In this document: piece by piece, positions 12,188 through 25,229 of the stretch
How the letters are laid out: each line of letters begins with the position of its first letter
Position numbering within the stretch: the stretch's first letter is position 1
Source: Anaspis maculata
Taxonomy: Eukaryota; Arthropoda; Insecta; Coleoptera; Scraptiidae
Reading direction: 5' to 3'
NCBI GenBank assembly: GCA_949128115.1
Contig: OX421963.1
Coordinates: forward strand, 40,035,979-40,099,978
DNA length: 64,000 nt
Notes under the pieces: model-generated
Database searches by the model: none
What the model saw: the letters and a program-made list of their open reading frames with translations, nothing else
Told to the model about the DNA's origin: nothing
Program-made: the position numbers and the translations under genes

Positions 12188-13640
12188 TCTGTTGTGGGGC
12201 GACACAAAACTTTCCCGGCGGTATCCAGGGACGTCAGTAATGATTTTGATCGAAGTGTCCCTTCGGGAGGGTGGGACTTAATTCGGAAATTGATGAAAAC
12301 ATTTTACTCAGTTGTGCGTTACGCGATCATTCTGCATCCATTGTTGGGCCTACAGAACAAGTGACAGGTTCTTAGGTTTCCATGGTGATGAAATATTTCG
12401 AAAGGTAGAACTAGGAAGAAGACAATTGTTGCGAAATTTGAAGAATGCAATGCTGTATCCAGACAAGCTCAGACTCAATGTGCCAGCTGAGGACTTCCGA
12501 TCAAAATCATCCATCCAAAGTCTAATCAGCTCATAATTATGCTTTCGTTCCTGATTTCGATTTGATCGGATCAATAATTCGGTAATTATCGTGGCAGACC
12601 GCTCAATTTGCACGATCGCATAAGCGGTTTTATATTTTCAGTAGGAAAATTTCCGGGAAATTGGAGAGAAATTATTGGAAAATGTTCAAGAACCAGTTAT
12701 CTATTCTTCAAAAACAAATGGTAGAAATCTGTTCACGGAATAAAAAGTTGGAAAATTTCCAGTTTTTCCAGAGAGGAAAACTTGAAAACCGTTGATCCGA
12801 TTTTGAAAATTTTCCCTTCAAAAATTAATTCAGTCTTTTCTCCAACTTTCATTCGCAGCATGTCTGCACCTAAAATGAATATTTCGTGTGTCTCACCGCA
12901 TGTTGAAGTTTACGCTGCAGTTTTTTCAAATTCACGGAATGTGCAAATTTGTTATTGAAAAAATTACCGTCGGAAAACCGAAGCAGTGTCGATTTTAAAA
13001 ATAGATCTACAAGACGCCCAGTTCAATCTACTTCCGATATCAGTCGAAATTTTTCGAAAAAAGTCGATCCTCGAGCAGGAATGAATTTTTGAGTGGAGTG
13101 CTGCATCAAAAGCGAGTCATCCTGGTGGAAATCCGGGTGAGTCGTTCTCTCGGGTGGCAACGGCTAGGAGAAATTTTGAAAATTCATAACGCCCGACGGG
13201 AAAATGGTGGAATATTGCAACTGCGGACTTCATTTGACTCTCATGTTTTGTTGCTTCCTGCCAAATTTGGTCCCAATTCATCGGATAGATTTTGAAAAAT
13301 TGAATGGTAAAGTTTTGAACTTTGACATTTTTTATTTTTTGACAGATGACAGAAAGGGCAATATTTTTAACCATTCTGAATACAGTTTTTCATGGGCTTT
13401 CAAACGGCTTTTTGCAAATCAAGTTCTGTGAGATATAGCTTCTGTCATTTTTTGATAGTGACACTTCCGTTTGACAGATGACAGCCAAAAACTAATCAGC
13501 TCATTTAACAGCGAGACCCTGTCTGTATACCAAATTTCAAGTTGATCAGACTATCGGTTCGGCAGCTATCGTGTCAGAACGTTTTTCCTGCATCCTGCAT
13601 CATTACATAACTTTCCCTTGGACGGGCCGGGAAAGTAAAA
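12188..13640 (+). mobile_element. Helentron-like repeat, unit 2 (1453 bp)
   Basis: Full-length copy from TCTGTTGTGGGGCGACAC to GGCCGGGAAAGTAAAA. The 5' subterminal ACTTTCCCGGC is inverted in the 3' terminal hairpin (stem ACTTTCCC / GGGAAAGT, loop about 11 nt). The next copy begins at the following base. It has no coding capacity. The 5' inverted repeat shared with a 3' hairpin is known from Helitron2/Helentron elements and their non-autonomous derivatives. The assignment is inference. Confidence 0.6.
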
Positions 13641-15104
13641 TCTGTTGTGGGGCGACACAAAACTTTCCCGGCGGTATCCAGGGACGTCAGTAATGATTTT
13701 GATCGAAGTGTCCCTTCGGGAGGGTGGGACTTAATTCGGAAATTGATGAAAACATTTTACTCAGTTGTGCGTTACGCGATCATTCTGCATCCATTGTTGG
13801 GCCTACAGAACAAGTGACAGGTTCTTAGGTTTCCATGGTGATGAAATATTTCGAAAGGTAGAACTAGGAAGAAGACAATTGTTGCGAAATTTGAAGAATG
13901 CAATGCTGTATCCAGACAAGCTCAGACTCAATGTGCCAGCTGAGGACTTCCGATCAAAATCATCCATCCAAAGTCTAATCAGCTCATTCCAGACTTGAAT
14001 TATGCTTCCGTTCCTGATTTCGATTTGATCGGATCAATAATTCGGTAATTATCGTGGCAGACCGCTCAATTTGCACGATCGCATAAGCGGTTTTATATTT
14101 TCAGTAGGAAAATTTCCGGGAAATTGGAGAGAAATTATTGGAAAATGTTCAAGAACCAGTTATCTATTCTTCAAAAACAAATGGTAGAAATCTGTTCACG
14201 AAATAAAAAGTTGGAAAATTTCCAGTTTTTCCAGAGAGGAAAACTTGAAAACCGTTGGTCCGATTTGGAAAATTTTCCCTTTAAAAATTAATTCAATCTT
14301 TCCTCCAACTTTCATTCGCAGCATGTCTGCACCTAAAATGAAGATTTCGTGGGGCTCACCGCATGTTGAAGTTTACCCTGCAGTTTTTTCAAATTCACGG
14401 AATGTGCAAATTTCATATTGGAAAAATTACCGTCGGAAAACCGGAGCTGTGTCGATTTTAAAAACAGATCTACAAGACGCTCAGTTCAATCCACTTCCGA
14501 TATCAGTCGAAATTTTCTGAAAAATGTCGATCCTCGAGCAGAAATGAATTTTTGAGTGGAGTGCTGCATCAAAAGCGAGTCATCCTGGTGGAAATCCGGG
14601 TGAGACGTTCTCTCGAGTGGCAACGGCTAGGAGAAATTTTGAAAATTCATAATGCCCGACGGGAAAATGGTGGAAAATTGCAACTGCAGACTTCATTTAA
14701 CTCTTAGGTTTTGTTGCTTCCTGCCAAATTTGGTCCCAATTCATCGAATAGATTTTGACTAATTGAATGGTAAAGTTTTGAACTATGATATTTTTTATTT
14801 TTTGACAGATGACAGATAGGGCAATATTCTCAACTGTTCTGAATGCAGTTTTTCATGGGCTTTCAAACGGCATTTTGCAAGTCAAGTTCTGTGAGATATA
14901 GCTTCTGTCATTTTTTGATAGTGACACTTCCGTTTGACAGATGACAGCCAAAAACTAATCAGCTCATTTAACAGCGAGACCCTGTCTGTATACCAAATTT
15001 CAAGTCGATGAGACTATCGCTTCGGCAGCTATCGTGTCAGAACGTTTTTCCTGCATCCTGCATCATTACATAACTTTCCCTTGGACGGGCCGGGAAAGTA
15101 AAAT
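13641..15104 (+). mobile_element. Helentron-like repeat, unit 3 (about 1464 bp)
   Basis: Near-identical to unit 2 over its first 340 bp and closely similar throughout. It differs by small indels, for example an extra 13 bp near 13985. It ends in the same 3' hairpin, after which the array stops and unrelated sequence begins. Confidence 0.6.
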
Positions 15105-15753
15105 CTGATATGTGACTGCAATGCGAGACAACTCTAAATTATAGTTCGAGAAAAAATGGTATATGAATCCAATAAACCTCTCTTGAAAAGACCTATGCAA
15201 TATCTGAACATTTTATGATGTTTCTGTACTTCGATAAATCAAAGATTAGCGCTGTTGAATCTGAAACTCGATACCATGTGTTCGGAAAAAAAAAGAGTGC
15301 CTGGGGCTCACCTGAGAATTCCTGCAACCTAAGTTACAAACCGATTGTTGCAGTGATTGTTCGAGTGTTTTGCATGTCATTCCGACAAGATTCTAATTCA
15401 ATCATCATAATTATTATTCATCAAGACTAGCTTTACGACTCTTTTGGCAAAAGTTACACACACTTAAAAACTAACCACTTTATGTTAGGAAACACGTACC
15501 CACCTACGCTACCTGCCTTGAAGTTTTACAGTGTTGAAGAACGCCGGAATGGAGGTAGCATCTTTTTTCAAATCGGTATATTTTTCATCTTGATATCACA
15601 TATTTGGAAAATCGTCCTCCATAAAAATGCAATAAACCACTAGGTAGATAGGTACCGCCACGAGCGCAATATTACATGCATCAAAATACTCGTCTAGCTT
15701 CCAAAAAAAAAAAAGCGACAAAGTCTTGATTTATTGTAATTATTATGGCCTAA
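15105..15753. other. Anonymous DNA between repeat blocks
   Basis: No gene or element is recognised. It separates two blocks of the Helentron-like array. Confidence 0.4.
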
Positions 15754-15902
15754 GGGCTAAATTTCAATTTCAAATTGCAACCCGCGCAGCGTGGCGCAAG
15801 TAGTCACGTGATCCCTCTGTGCCAATGAGCATGCCATTATTGGATCACGTGACTTCTTGCGCCACGCTGCGCGTGTTGTAATTCAGACTTGAAATTTGGC
15901 CC
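15754..15902. mobile_element. Harbinger-like hairpin MITE, 149 bp, TAA duplication
   Basis: Termini are GGGCTAAATTTCAA and, inverted, GGGCCAAATTTCAA, flanked by TAA on both sides (15751-15753, 15903-15905). The arms pair nearly all the way in, including gcgcagcgtggcgcaag and tcacgtgatcc, leaving a loop near 15815-15838. A 3 bp TWA duplication with GGGC-type ends is typical of PIF/Harbinger elements. That assignment is inference. Confidence 0.65.
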
Positions 15903-15905
15903 TAA

Positions 15906-16674
15906 TAGAATAAAAGGTTTGGCTGGTAAAAGACCAGCTGGCCTCACGGTGGCTGTACGTGTACTATACCTATGTAAGGACTCTATCCAGGCTATGTCTT
16001 GTGTAGGTATGTTTAGAGTTATGAAACATTTAAAGTGTAGGTAATACAATGATCTCGAAAGTACATTAATAATAATATCAGAGATAAAGTACTCACTTTT
16101 GAGGAACCACAACGAAAGAAAGGAAACTCAAAGCTCAACGTAACACACAATCGAACAGAATAATTATGATGAATCGCATTCAAACTCAACAACGCAACGG
16201 TCGGTGTTTATGCAATGTCAAAAATTTTCAATTCAGTCGTCATTTTTCTCTTACGTTCTTGATTTTCACCCAGGGATCACGCTTTTCACCTACCTACCGG
16301 CACAGAATCTACCGGTCTAAAACTAGCGACGTTTTCTTGCCCTCATTTGATAAGGATCTGTTGTTATTTTACAATGTTCAGGTACAGTTTCTGTGTACAA
16401 AAGTATTTGTATTTATTTGAGCCGTTGCTCTCCATCGAAGAGATTTTTTTTGTATAAAATTGAATATTCACATTCCTAAAATACTTAGAAGTACTTTTTT
16501 CAAATAATTATAGAATGAACAAGTTATTTTGTGTGCGATAAAATCAGCGTCACTAAATTTTTGGGGCTGAATTTTTAGGTGTTGGTATTTAAAGTACATA
16601 TTGTATAGAAAGTATCAGAAAGTAGGTATGAATATACCCATGCCAAATCAAATGGGAATTAACAACGCTATTCT
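15906..16674. other. Anonymous non-coding DNA
   Basis: I see no supported feature. An 84-codon open frame near 16166 has no recognisable motif. Confidence 0.4.
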
Positions 16675-18008
16675 AGAACGTCACAAAACTCGGGAAATTT
16701 AACAAAAATTGTTGGAAAATGTTCAAAAACCACTTTACTTATTGTTTAAAAAACAGCTGGTGAAAATCGATTCATGGGTTGAAAACCAGGGGCAGAGTTC
16801 TAACTAATTGCAATTCAGGGCCCCTAAGTTACGTGTGAAATGAGGCTTCGAGCCCATCAGGAGGTTAGGTTCCAACCACACCTGACGGCACAATATAGCT
16901 CTGAAAACTCGAAAACCGAGAGGGTGGCTCAGTGGGCTCCAAGAGACACTTTGTGACACCAGGGAGCCTATAGGGCTTCAACCAACCCAGGAAGACACAA
17001 GGGCGCCGTTTTGGCCTGAAACGGCAAAATCTAATAGTCACAGATGAGGGGCCCCATCGGGGCCTTGAACGGCAGACACCATGAGGCGGGGTGGAGCCCT
17101 GGTACCGCATCATATAAGGGCACTGCACACATTAGAGCTTGTATATAATATACGTCAACGGGATACGCATAGCATACTGAAGTTGCTGAAGCTACAGAAT
17201 TACAGAAAACACGAGGGGGTTTACGGAGCCCCAAACAACACTTGAAGTTGTTCGCACTGTTGCCTTGAACGATGCAAGCAGAAGATACAAAAGAAAACAC
17301 CGAGAACAGTATCCATGTTGTCATTTTGACATAGATACGTCAGTGTAACAGAAACGTACCGGTTTGGTTGCTAAGAGAATTGTATAGGCCAAAAGTCGAG
17401 CAACAGGCAATCCCGGCTGAATTCGGCCAGGCCAAACTTTGAAAATTCATAGCGCTCGGCTGGTGAATGATGGGAAACACCAGCTTCAGCATTAGCTTGA
17501 TTCTTTGGTAATGTTGCTTCCTGCCGAGTTTGATTCAAATCTGCCGTATGGATTTTGAATAATTGAATGGCAAAGTTCCAGACTTTGACATTTTTTATAA
17601 TTTGACAGATAACAGATATGGAAATACTTTTAACTGTTCTGGATACAGTTTTTCAAGGGCTTTCAAACGATATATCGCAAGTCAAGTTTCGTGAGATGTA
17701 GCTTCTGTCATTTTCTGATAGTGACACTTCTGTTTGACAGATGACAGCCAAAAACTAATCCGGTCATTCCAGGGTGAAAAATCGTCTGCATACCAAATTT
17801 CAAATTGATCTGATCGACGTTTCGGCAGTTATCGTGGAAGATCACAGACATACACACATACACACTAACGGACAAACATCATTCTGGAAATTGTCTCAAT
17901 CGTCTTGAAAAACCTCAAAATGGATATATCCGGCGTAATCCCAAAACTTTTTTTCTGCACGATTACAATACTTTCCCTCCGAGTTCGTGGGGGGCCGGGA
18001 AAGTAAAA
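16675..18008 (+). mobile_element. Helentron-like repeat, unit 4 (divergent, 5' truncated)
   Basis: It lacks the TCTGTTGTGGGG start but carries the long-subfamily interior: cagggcccc block, gaagacacaagg, gggtttacggagccc. It ends in the alternative 3' hairpin ACTTTCCCTCCGAGTTCGTG ... CCGGGAAAGTAAAA. The next unit follows directly. Confidence 0.55.
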
Positions 18009-19455
18009 TCTGTTGTGGGGCGACACAAAACTTTCCCGGCGGTATCCAGGGACGTCAGTAATGATTTTGATCGAAATGTCCCTTCGGGAAGGTGGGACTT
18101 AATTCGGAAATTGATGAAAACATTTTACTCAGTTGTGCGTTACGCGATCATTCTGCATCCATTGTTGGGCCTACAGAACAAGTGACAGGTTCTTAGGTTT
18201 CCATGGTGATGAAATATTTCGAAAGGTAGAACTAGAAAGAAGACAATTGTTGCGAAATTTGAAGAATGCAATGCTATATCCAGACAAGCCCAGACCCAAT
18301 GTGTCACCTGAAGGCTTCCGATCAAAATCATCTACCTGAAGTCTAATCAGGTCATTCCAGGCTGAACTTATGCTTTCGTACCTGATTTCGATTAGATCGA
18401 ATCAATAATTCGGTAATTATCGTGGCAGAACCGCTTAATTGGCTTTATATTTTCAGTAGGAAAATTCCCGGGAAATTGGAGAGAAATTATTGGAGAATGT
18501 TCAAGAACCAGTTATCTATTCTTCAAAAACAAATGGTAGAAGTCTGCTCACGGAATAAAAAGTTGGAAAATTTCCAGTTTTTCCAGAGAGGAAAACTTGA
18601 AAACCGTTGGTCCGATTTTGAAAATTTTTTCTCCAAAAATTAATTCAGTCTTTTCTCCAACTTTCATTCGCAGCATGTCTGCACCTAAAATGAATATTTC
18701 GTGTGGCTCACCGCATGTTGAAGTTTACGCTGCAGTTTTTTCAAATTCACGGAATATGTAAATTTGTTATTGAAAAAATTACCGTCGGAAAATCGAAGCT
18801 GTGTCGATTTTAAAAATAAATCCGCAAGACGCCCAGTTCAATCTACTTCCGATATCAGTCGAAATTTTTCGAAAAAAGTCGATCCTTGTGCAGGAATGAA
18901 TTTTTGAGTGGAGTGCTGCATCAAAAGCGAGTCATCCTGGTGGAAATCCGGGTGAGTCGTTCTCTCGAGTGGCAACGGCTAGTAGAAATTTTGAAAATTC
19001 ATAACGCCCGATGGAAAAATAGTGGAAAATTGCAACTGCAGACTTAATTTGACTCTTATGTTTTGTTGCTTTCTGCCAAATTTGGTCCCAATTCATCGAA
19101 TAGATTTTGAATAATTGAATGGTAAAGTTTTGAACTTTGACATTTTTTATTTTTTGACAGATGACAGACAGGGCACAATTGTTAACTGTTCTGAATACAG
19201 TTTTCCATGGGCTTTCAAATGGCATTTTGCAAGTCAAGTTCTGTGAGATATAGCTTCTGTCATTTTTTGATAGTGACACTTCCGTTTGACAGATGACAGC
19301 CAAAAACTAATCAGCTCATTTAACAGCAAGACCCTGTCCGTATACCAAATTTCAAGTCGATCAGACTATCGGGTCGGCAGCTATCGTGTCAGAACGTTTT
19401 TCCTGCATCCTGCATCATTACATAACTTTCCCTTGGACGGGCCGGGAAAGTAAAA
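18009..19455 (+). mobile_element. Helentron-like repeat, unit 5 (1447 bp)
   Basis: Complete copy of the short subfamily with both ends, directly joined to the units on each side. It differs from units 2 and 3 by scattered substitutions and lacks a short segment near 18434. Confidence 0.6.
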
Positions 19456-20917
19456 TCTGTTGTGGGGCGACACAAAACTTTCCCGGCGGTATCCAGGGAC
19501 GTCAGTAATGATTTTGATCGAAGTGTCCCTTCGGGAGGGTGGGACTTAATTCGGAAATTGATGAAAACATTTTACTCAGTTGTGCGTTACGCGATCATTC
19601 TGCATCCATTGTTGGGCCTACAGAACAAGTGACAGGTTCTAAGGTTTCCATGGTGATGAAATATTTCGAAAGGTGAATTAGGAAGAAGACAATTGTTGCG
19701 AAATTTGAAGAATGCAATACTATATCCAGACAAGCCCAGACCCAATGTGTCACCTGAAGGCTTCCGATCAAAATCATCTACCTAAAATCTAATCAGGTCA
19801 TTCCAGGCTGAACTTATGCTTTCGTACCTGATTTCGATTTGATCAAATCAATAATTCGGTAATTATCGTGGCAGAACCGCTTAATTTGCACGATCGCATG
19901 AGCGGCTTTATATTTTCAGGAGGAAAATACCCGGGAAATTGGAGAGAAATTATTGGAGAATGTTCAAGAACCAGTTATCTATTCTTCAAAAACAAATGGT
20001 AGAAATCTGTTCACGGAATAAAAAGTTGGAAAATTTCCAGTTTTTCCAGAGAGGAAAACTTGAAAACCGTTGGTCCGATTTTGAAAATTTTTTCTTCAAA
20101 AATTAATTCAGTCTTTTCTCCAACTTTCATTCGCAGCATGTCTGCACCTAAAATGAATATTTCGTGTAGCTCACCGCATGTTGAAGTTTACGCTGCAGTT
20201 TTTTCAAATTCACGGAATATGTAAATTTGTTATTGAAAAATTACCGTCGGAAAATCGAAGCTGTGTCGATTTTAAAAATATATCCACAAGACGCCCAGTT
20301 CAATCTACTTCCGATATCAGTCAAAATTTCTCGAAAAAAGTCGATACTCGTGCAAGAATGAATTTTTGAGTGGAGTGCTGCATCAAAAGCGAGTCATCCT
20401 GGTGGAAATCCGGGTGAGTCGTTCTCTCGAGTGGCAACGGCTAGAAGAAATTTTGAAAATTCATAACGCCCAATGGAAAAATAGTGGAAAATTGCAACTG
20501 CAGACTTAGTTTGACTCTTATGTTTTGTTGCTTCCTGCCAAATTTGGTCCCAATTCATCGGATAGATTTTGAATAATTGAATGGTAAAGTTTTGAACTTT
20601 GACATTTTTTATTTTTTGACAGATGACAGACAGGGCACAATTTTCAACTGTTCTGAATACAGTTTTTCATGGGCTTTCAAACGGCATTTTGCAAGTCAAG
20701 TTCTGTGAGATATGGCTTCTGTCATTTTTTGATAGTGACACTTCCGTTTGACAGATGACAGCCAAAAACTAATCAGTTCATTCAACAGCAAGACCCTGTC
20801 TGTATACCAAATTTCAAGTCGATCAGACTATCGGTTCGGCAGCTATCGTGTCAGAACGTTTTTCCTGCATCCTGCATCATTACATAACTTTCCCTTGGAC
20901 GAGCCGGGAAAGTAAAA
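19456..20917 (+). mobile_element. Helentron-like repeat, unit 6 (1462 bp)
   Basis: Complete short-subfamily copy, closest to unit 5: both share tatatccagacaagcccaga and the later cctgaaggcttcc block. The 3' hairpin has one loop substitution (gacgagcc). Confidence 0.6.
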
Positions 20918-22695
20918 TCTGTTGTGGGGCGACACAAAACTTTCCCGGCGATATTCAGGGACGTCAGTAATGAGTTTGATTTAGGCGTCCCTTCGGGGAA
21001 GTTGGATTTAATTGAAAAGTTGATTGAAAAAGTTCTAGTAAGTTGTGCGTTATGCGATCATTCTGCATCCATTGTTGGGCCTACAAAATAAGTGACAGGT
21101 TCTCAGGTTTCCATAGTGATAAAATACTTCGAAAGGTAGAACTAGGAAGACAATTGTTGCGAATTTGGAGAATGCAATGCTGTATCCAGACAAGCCCAGA
21201 CCCAATGTGTCCCTTGAGGACTCCCGATCGAAATCATCTATCCAAAAACTAATCAGGTCATTCCAGGCTGACCTTATGTTTTCGTACCTGATTTCGATTT
21301 GATTGGAGCTACAGGTAGTTAACTGTTGTGATATCTCAAGAATGCAATGCTAGTTCCACACAAAGGGGTTTACGCAGCCCCAAACAACACCTGAAGACAC
21401 AATTAATCGGGGCGCACTGTTGCCTTTAATGATGCAACCTAAATTATTGTTTGAAAAATAGCCGGTGAAAATCAGTCGCGGATTGAAAACCTGGGGCAGA
21501 GTTCTAATTGAGTGCAATTCAGGGCCCCCAAGTGGTGACCTCTGAAATGAGACTTCGAGCCCATCAAGAAGTTAGGTCCGAACCACACCTGAAGGCACGA
21601 TAGTTCTGAAAACTAAAAAAAGGGGGGGCTCAGTGGGGCTTCAAGAGACACCCGTAGACACCAGGAGCCTAGAGGGCTTCAACGAACCCAAGAAGACACA
21701 AGGCCGCAGTTTTGGCCTAAAACGGCAAAATCTGATAGACACAGATGGGGGCCCCATCAGGGCCTTGAACAGCAGACACCATGGGGATGGGGCCCTGGTA
21801 CCGAATCAAATAAGGGAACTGCACACATTACAGTTTGTACATATACGTCAATGGAATGAGCATACTGGAGTTGCTAAAACTACAGAAAACACAAGGGGGT
21901 TTACGGAGCCCCAAACAACACAAAGGATCGGTTCGCACTGTTGCCCCAAATAATGCAAGAAGATACAAAAGAAAACACCGAGAACCTGCCGAGAACAGCG
22001 TTCATGTTGTCACTTTGACATTGATACGATTCGTAACAAAAACGTAGTTACCTACCGGTTTGGTTGCTTTGTTGCTAAAAAAATTGAATAGGCCAAAAAT
22101 CGAGGAACAGGCAAGCCCGGCTGAATTCGGCCAGGCCAAACTTTGAAAATTCATAGCGCTTGTCCGGAAAACGGTGGGAAACTCCAACTTCAGCATTAGT
22201 TTGATTCTTTGGTAATGTTGCTTCCTGCCGGGTTTGGTTCACATCTGTCCTATAGATTTTGAATAATTAAATGGCAAAGTTCCAGACTTTGATATTTTTT
22301 ATAATTTGACAGGTAACAGGTAGGAAAATACTTTTAACTGTTCTGAATACAGTTTTTCAAGGGCTTTCAAATGACATATCGCAAGTCAAGTTCCGTAAGA
22401 TGTAGCTTCTGTCATTTTCTGATAGTGACATTTCTGTTCGCCAGATGACAGCCAAAAACTAATCCGGTCATTCCAGAGTGAGACTATGTCTGCATACGCA
22501 ATTTCAAGTCGATCGGATCAACGGTTCGGCAGTTATCGTGGAAGATCACAGACACACGGACAGACATCATTCTGGAAATTGTCTAAATCGTCTTGAAAAA
22601 CCTCAAAATGGATATATCCGGCGTAATCTCAAAACTTTTTTTCTGCACGATTACAATACTTTCCCTTCGAGTTCGTGGGGGCCGGGGAAGTAAAA
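20918..22695 (+). mobile_element. Helentron-like repeat, unit 7 (1778 bp, chimeric)
   Basis: The 5' third resembles the short subfamily. From about 21360 it carries the long-subfamily interior (cagggcccccaag, gggtttacggagcccc) and the CTCGTGGGG-type 3' hairpin. It looks like a recombinant between the two subfamilies or an intermediate form. Confidence 0.55.
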
Positions 22696-24680
22696 TCTGT
22701 TGTGGGGCGACACAAAACTTTCCCGGCGGTATCCAGAGACTTCAGTGATGACTTTGATCAAAGTGTCCCTTTGGGAGGAGGAGGATTCGATTTGGAAATT
22801 GATGGAAAAATTCTATTGAGCTGAGCGTTTAGCGAGCATCCTGCATCCATTGTTAAGCGGACAGAACAAATGACAGGTTAGGTCCAAGGTGATGAGATAC
22901 TTAATCCAAAGGCAGAACTAGGTAGTTCACTGTTGTATGATATCTCAAGAATGCAATGCTAGTTCCTTATTGAAATTTTTTTCTACTTTAGACATGATGA
23001 TGAAATTACACAAACTTGATTGAGAACTTTTACTGCATCGCATCTGTGTGTCAAATTTCAACCCTATATCTTCAATTTAGAGCTTGGGTAGACAAGCCGA
23101 GCGACGGCATTCTGCAACCATTGTTGGACACTTGTTGGCAGAACAGTTCGATCTGCACGATCACATATCAAATGATTGTGAAACTAAAGAAAAAATCGAC
23201 CAAGTCCAGCGACCTTCCAGGAAAAATAACTTGCATACACACATCACAATAAAACACTGCGGTTCAAGGTTCAAGACGCTGTAGAACCTCATCCATCAGA
23301 ACATTTGGTTCCATAGAAAGAAGGTTGTTTTTCAACCAAAATAATTCAGGAGATTGGACAAAAAAATGGTTGGGGAATATCCGAGGGAATAACCAAGAAC
23401 CACTTACCGATTGTTTAAAAAATATTTGGTGAAAATCGGTTCAAGGGTAGAATACCTGGCGGGAGTTCTTATTCTTTGCACTTCAGGGCCCCAAACCTCG
23501 CCCCAAACGACATGTGGAATGAGGCTTCGAGCCCTTAAAAAGGGCAGGTCCGGAACACACCTGACGGCACAATAGTTCTGAAGACTGAAAAGACGAGAGG
23601 GGGGCTCAGTGGGACTCCAAGAGACACCCGTAGACACCAGGGAGCCATAGGGCTTCAACCAACCCAAGAAGACACAACGGCGTCGCTTGTCCTGAAACGG
23701 CAAAATCTGATAGTCACAAGTGGGGGCCCCATCAGGGCTTTGGACGGCAGTAAGAAAAGATGGGACCCTGGTACCGAATCATACAAGGGAACTGGACACA
23801 TTAGAGATTGAACGTAGGTATACACCAAAACGGGATGGGCATACTGGAGTTGCTAAAGCTACAGAAAACACAAGGGGGTTCACGGAGCCCCCCAAAACGA
23901 TACTTGAAGACACAACGTATCGGAGCGCACTGTTGTCCTAAACGATAAAAGAAAACACACCAAGATCTGCCTGCATCCATAATCATTTTGTCACTTTGAC
24001 ATAGATACCAGGGATCACGATAGATACGTCAATGTAACAGAAACGTACCGGTTTGGTTGCTAAGAGAATTGAATAGGCCAAAAGTCGAGCAACAGGCAAG
24101 CCCGGCTGAATTCGGCCAGGCCAAACTTTGAAAATTCATAGCGCTCGGCTGGTGAATGATGGGAAACTCCAACTTTAGCATTAGCTTGATTCTTTGGTAA
24201 TGTTGCTTCCTGCCAAGTTTCGTTCCAATCTGTCGTATAGATTTTGAATAATTAAATGACAAAGTTCTAGACTTTGACATTTTTTATAATTTGACAGATA
24301 ACAGATAGGAAAATACTTTCAACTGTTCTGAATACAGTTTTTCAAGGGCTTTCGAATGACATATTGCAAGTCAAGTTCCGTGAGATATAGCTTCTGACAT
24401 TTGCTGATAGTGACACTTTTGTTTGACAGATGACAGCCAAAAACTAATCCGGTCATTCCATAGTGAAACCATGTCTGCATACCGAATTTCAAATCGATCA
24501 GCTCAACGGTTCGGCAGTTATCGTGGAAGATCACAGACACACGGACAAACATCATTCTGGAAATTGTCTTAATCGTCTTGGGGGACCTTAAAATGGATAT
24601 ATCCGGCATAATCTCAACTTTTTTTTTCTGCACGATTACAATACTTTCCCTCCGTGCTCGTGGGGGCCGGGAAAGTAAAA
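22696..24680 (+). mobile_element. Helentron-like repeat, unit 8 (1985 bp, long subfamily)
   Basis: Longest copy in the array. It has the 5' TCTGTTGTGGGGCGACAC end, the long interior with gggttcacggagcccccc, the tgacagatgacagcc motif common to all copies, and the terminal hairpin ending CCGGGAAAGTAAAA. The array ends here. Confidence 0.6.
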
Positions 24681-25218
24681 ACACGAAAATAACAAGCAAA
24701 ATGCCCACAGAGTCACAGACATCGCAGCAATAAAGATTTCGTTTTGCTTTATGCCGTTACCTCATCCGTTCACGATTGTCGGAAGTTAGCGATGCAGTAT
24801 TAGCTTTAGTGCTTTTTTATAGTCACTAGTCAGGCTGCAACTAGCCTTAGTCAATCGCACTACCCATGACAGTCTTGGTCGATTAGCCTTTCTCAAAATT
24901 TTGACCTTCACAGTCATCAAAAATGGTCTCAGAAAACTGACAGATGAAAAAAAAAAAAGACATTGGGTAGTATTGATGGAAAAAAAAGCATAAGCACTAC
25001 CCATTTCTTCCTGTCGATCGCACTAAATAATCAGAAGTGAGTACTTAATATACCTAATAAATAATAATTGCATATTTTGATCACATATAAACTAAAACTA
25101 GTGTAAATTATTATCATCACCAGTGTCTGCGGTTTCTGAAGTCATTCATATTCAGTATAAAAGAGTTTCTCATTGTTCACCTTGAATGTGAATAATTTGG
25201 TAACTTGTTGGTAGGTAC
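24681..25218. other. Anonymous non-coding DNA
   Basis: No feature is recognised apart from short A-runs. It is the left flank of the large foldback element. Confidence 0.4.
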
Positions 25219-25229
25219 TTACCAACACA
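25219..25229 (+). repeat. 11 bp target-site duplication, left
   Basis: TTACCAACACA lies immediately outside the left inverted terminus. It is repeated perfectly at 32467-32477, immediately outside the right terminus. Confidence 0.85.
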
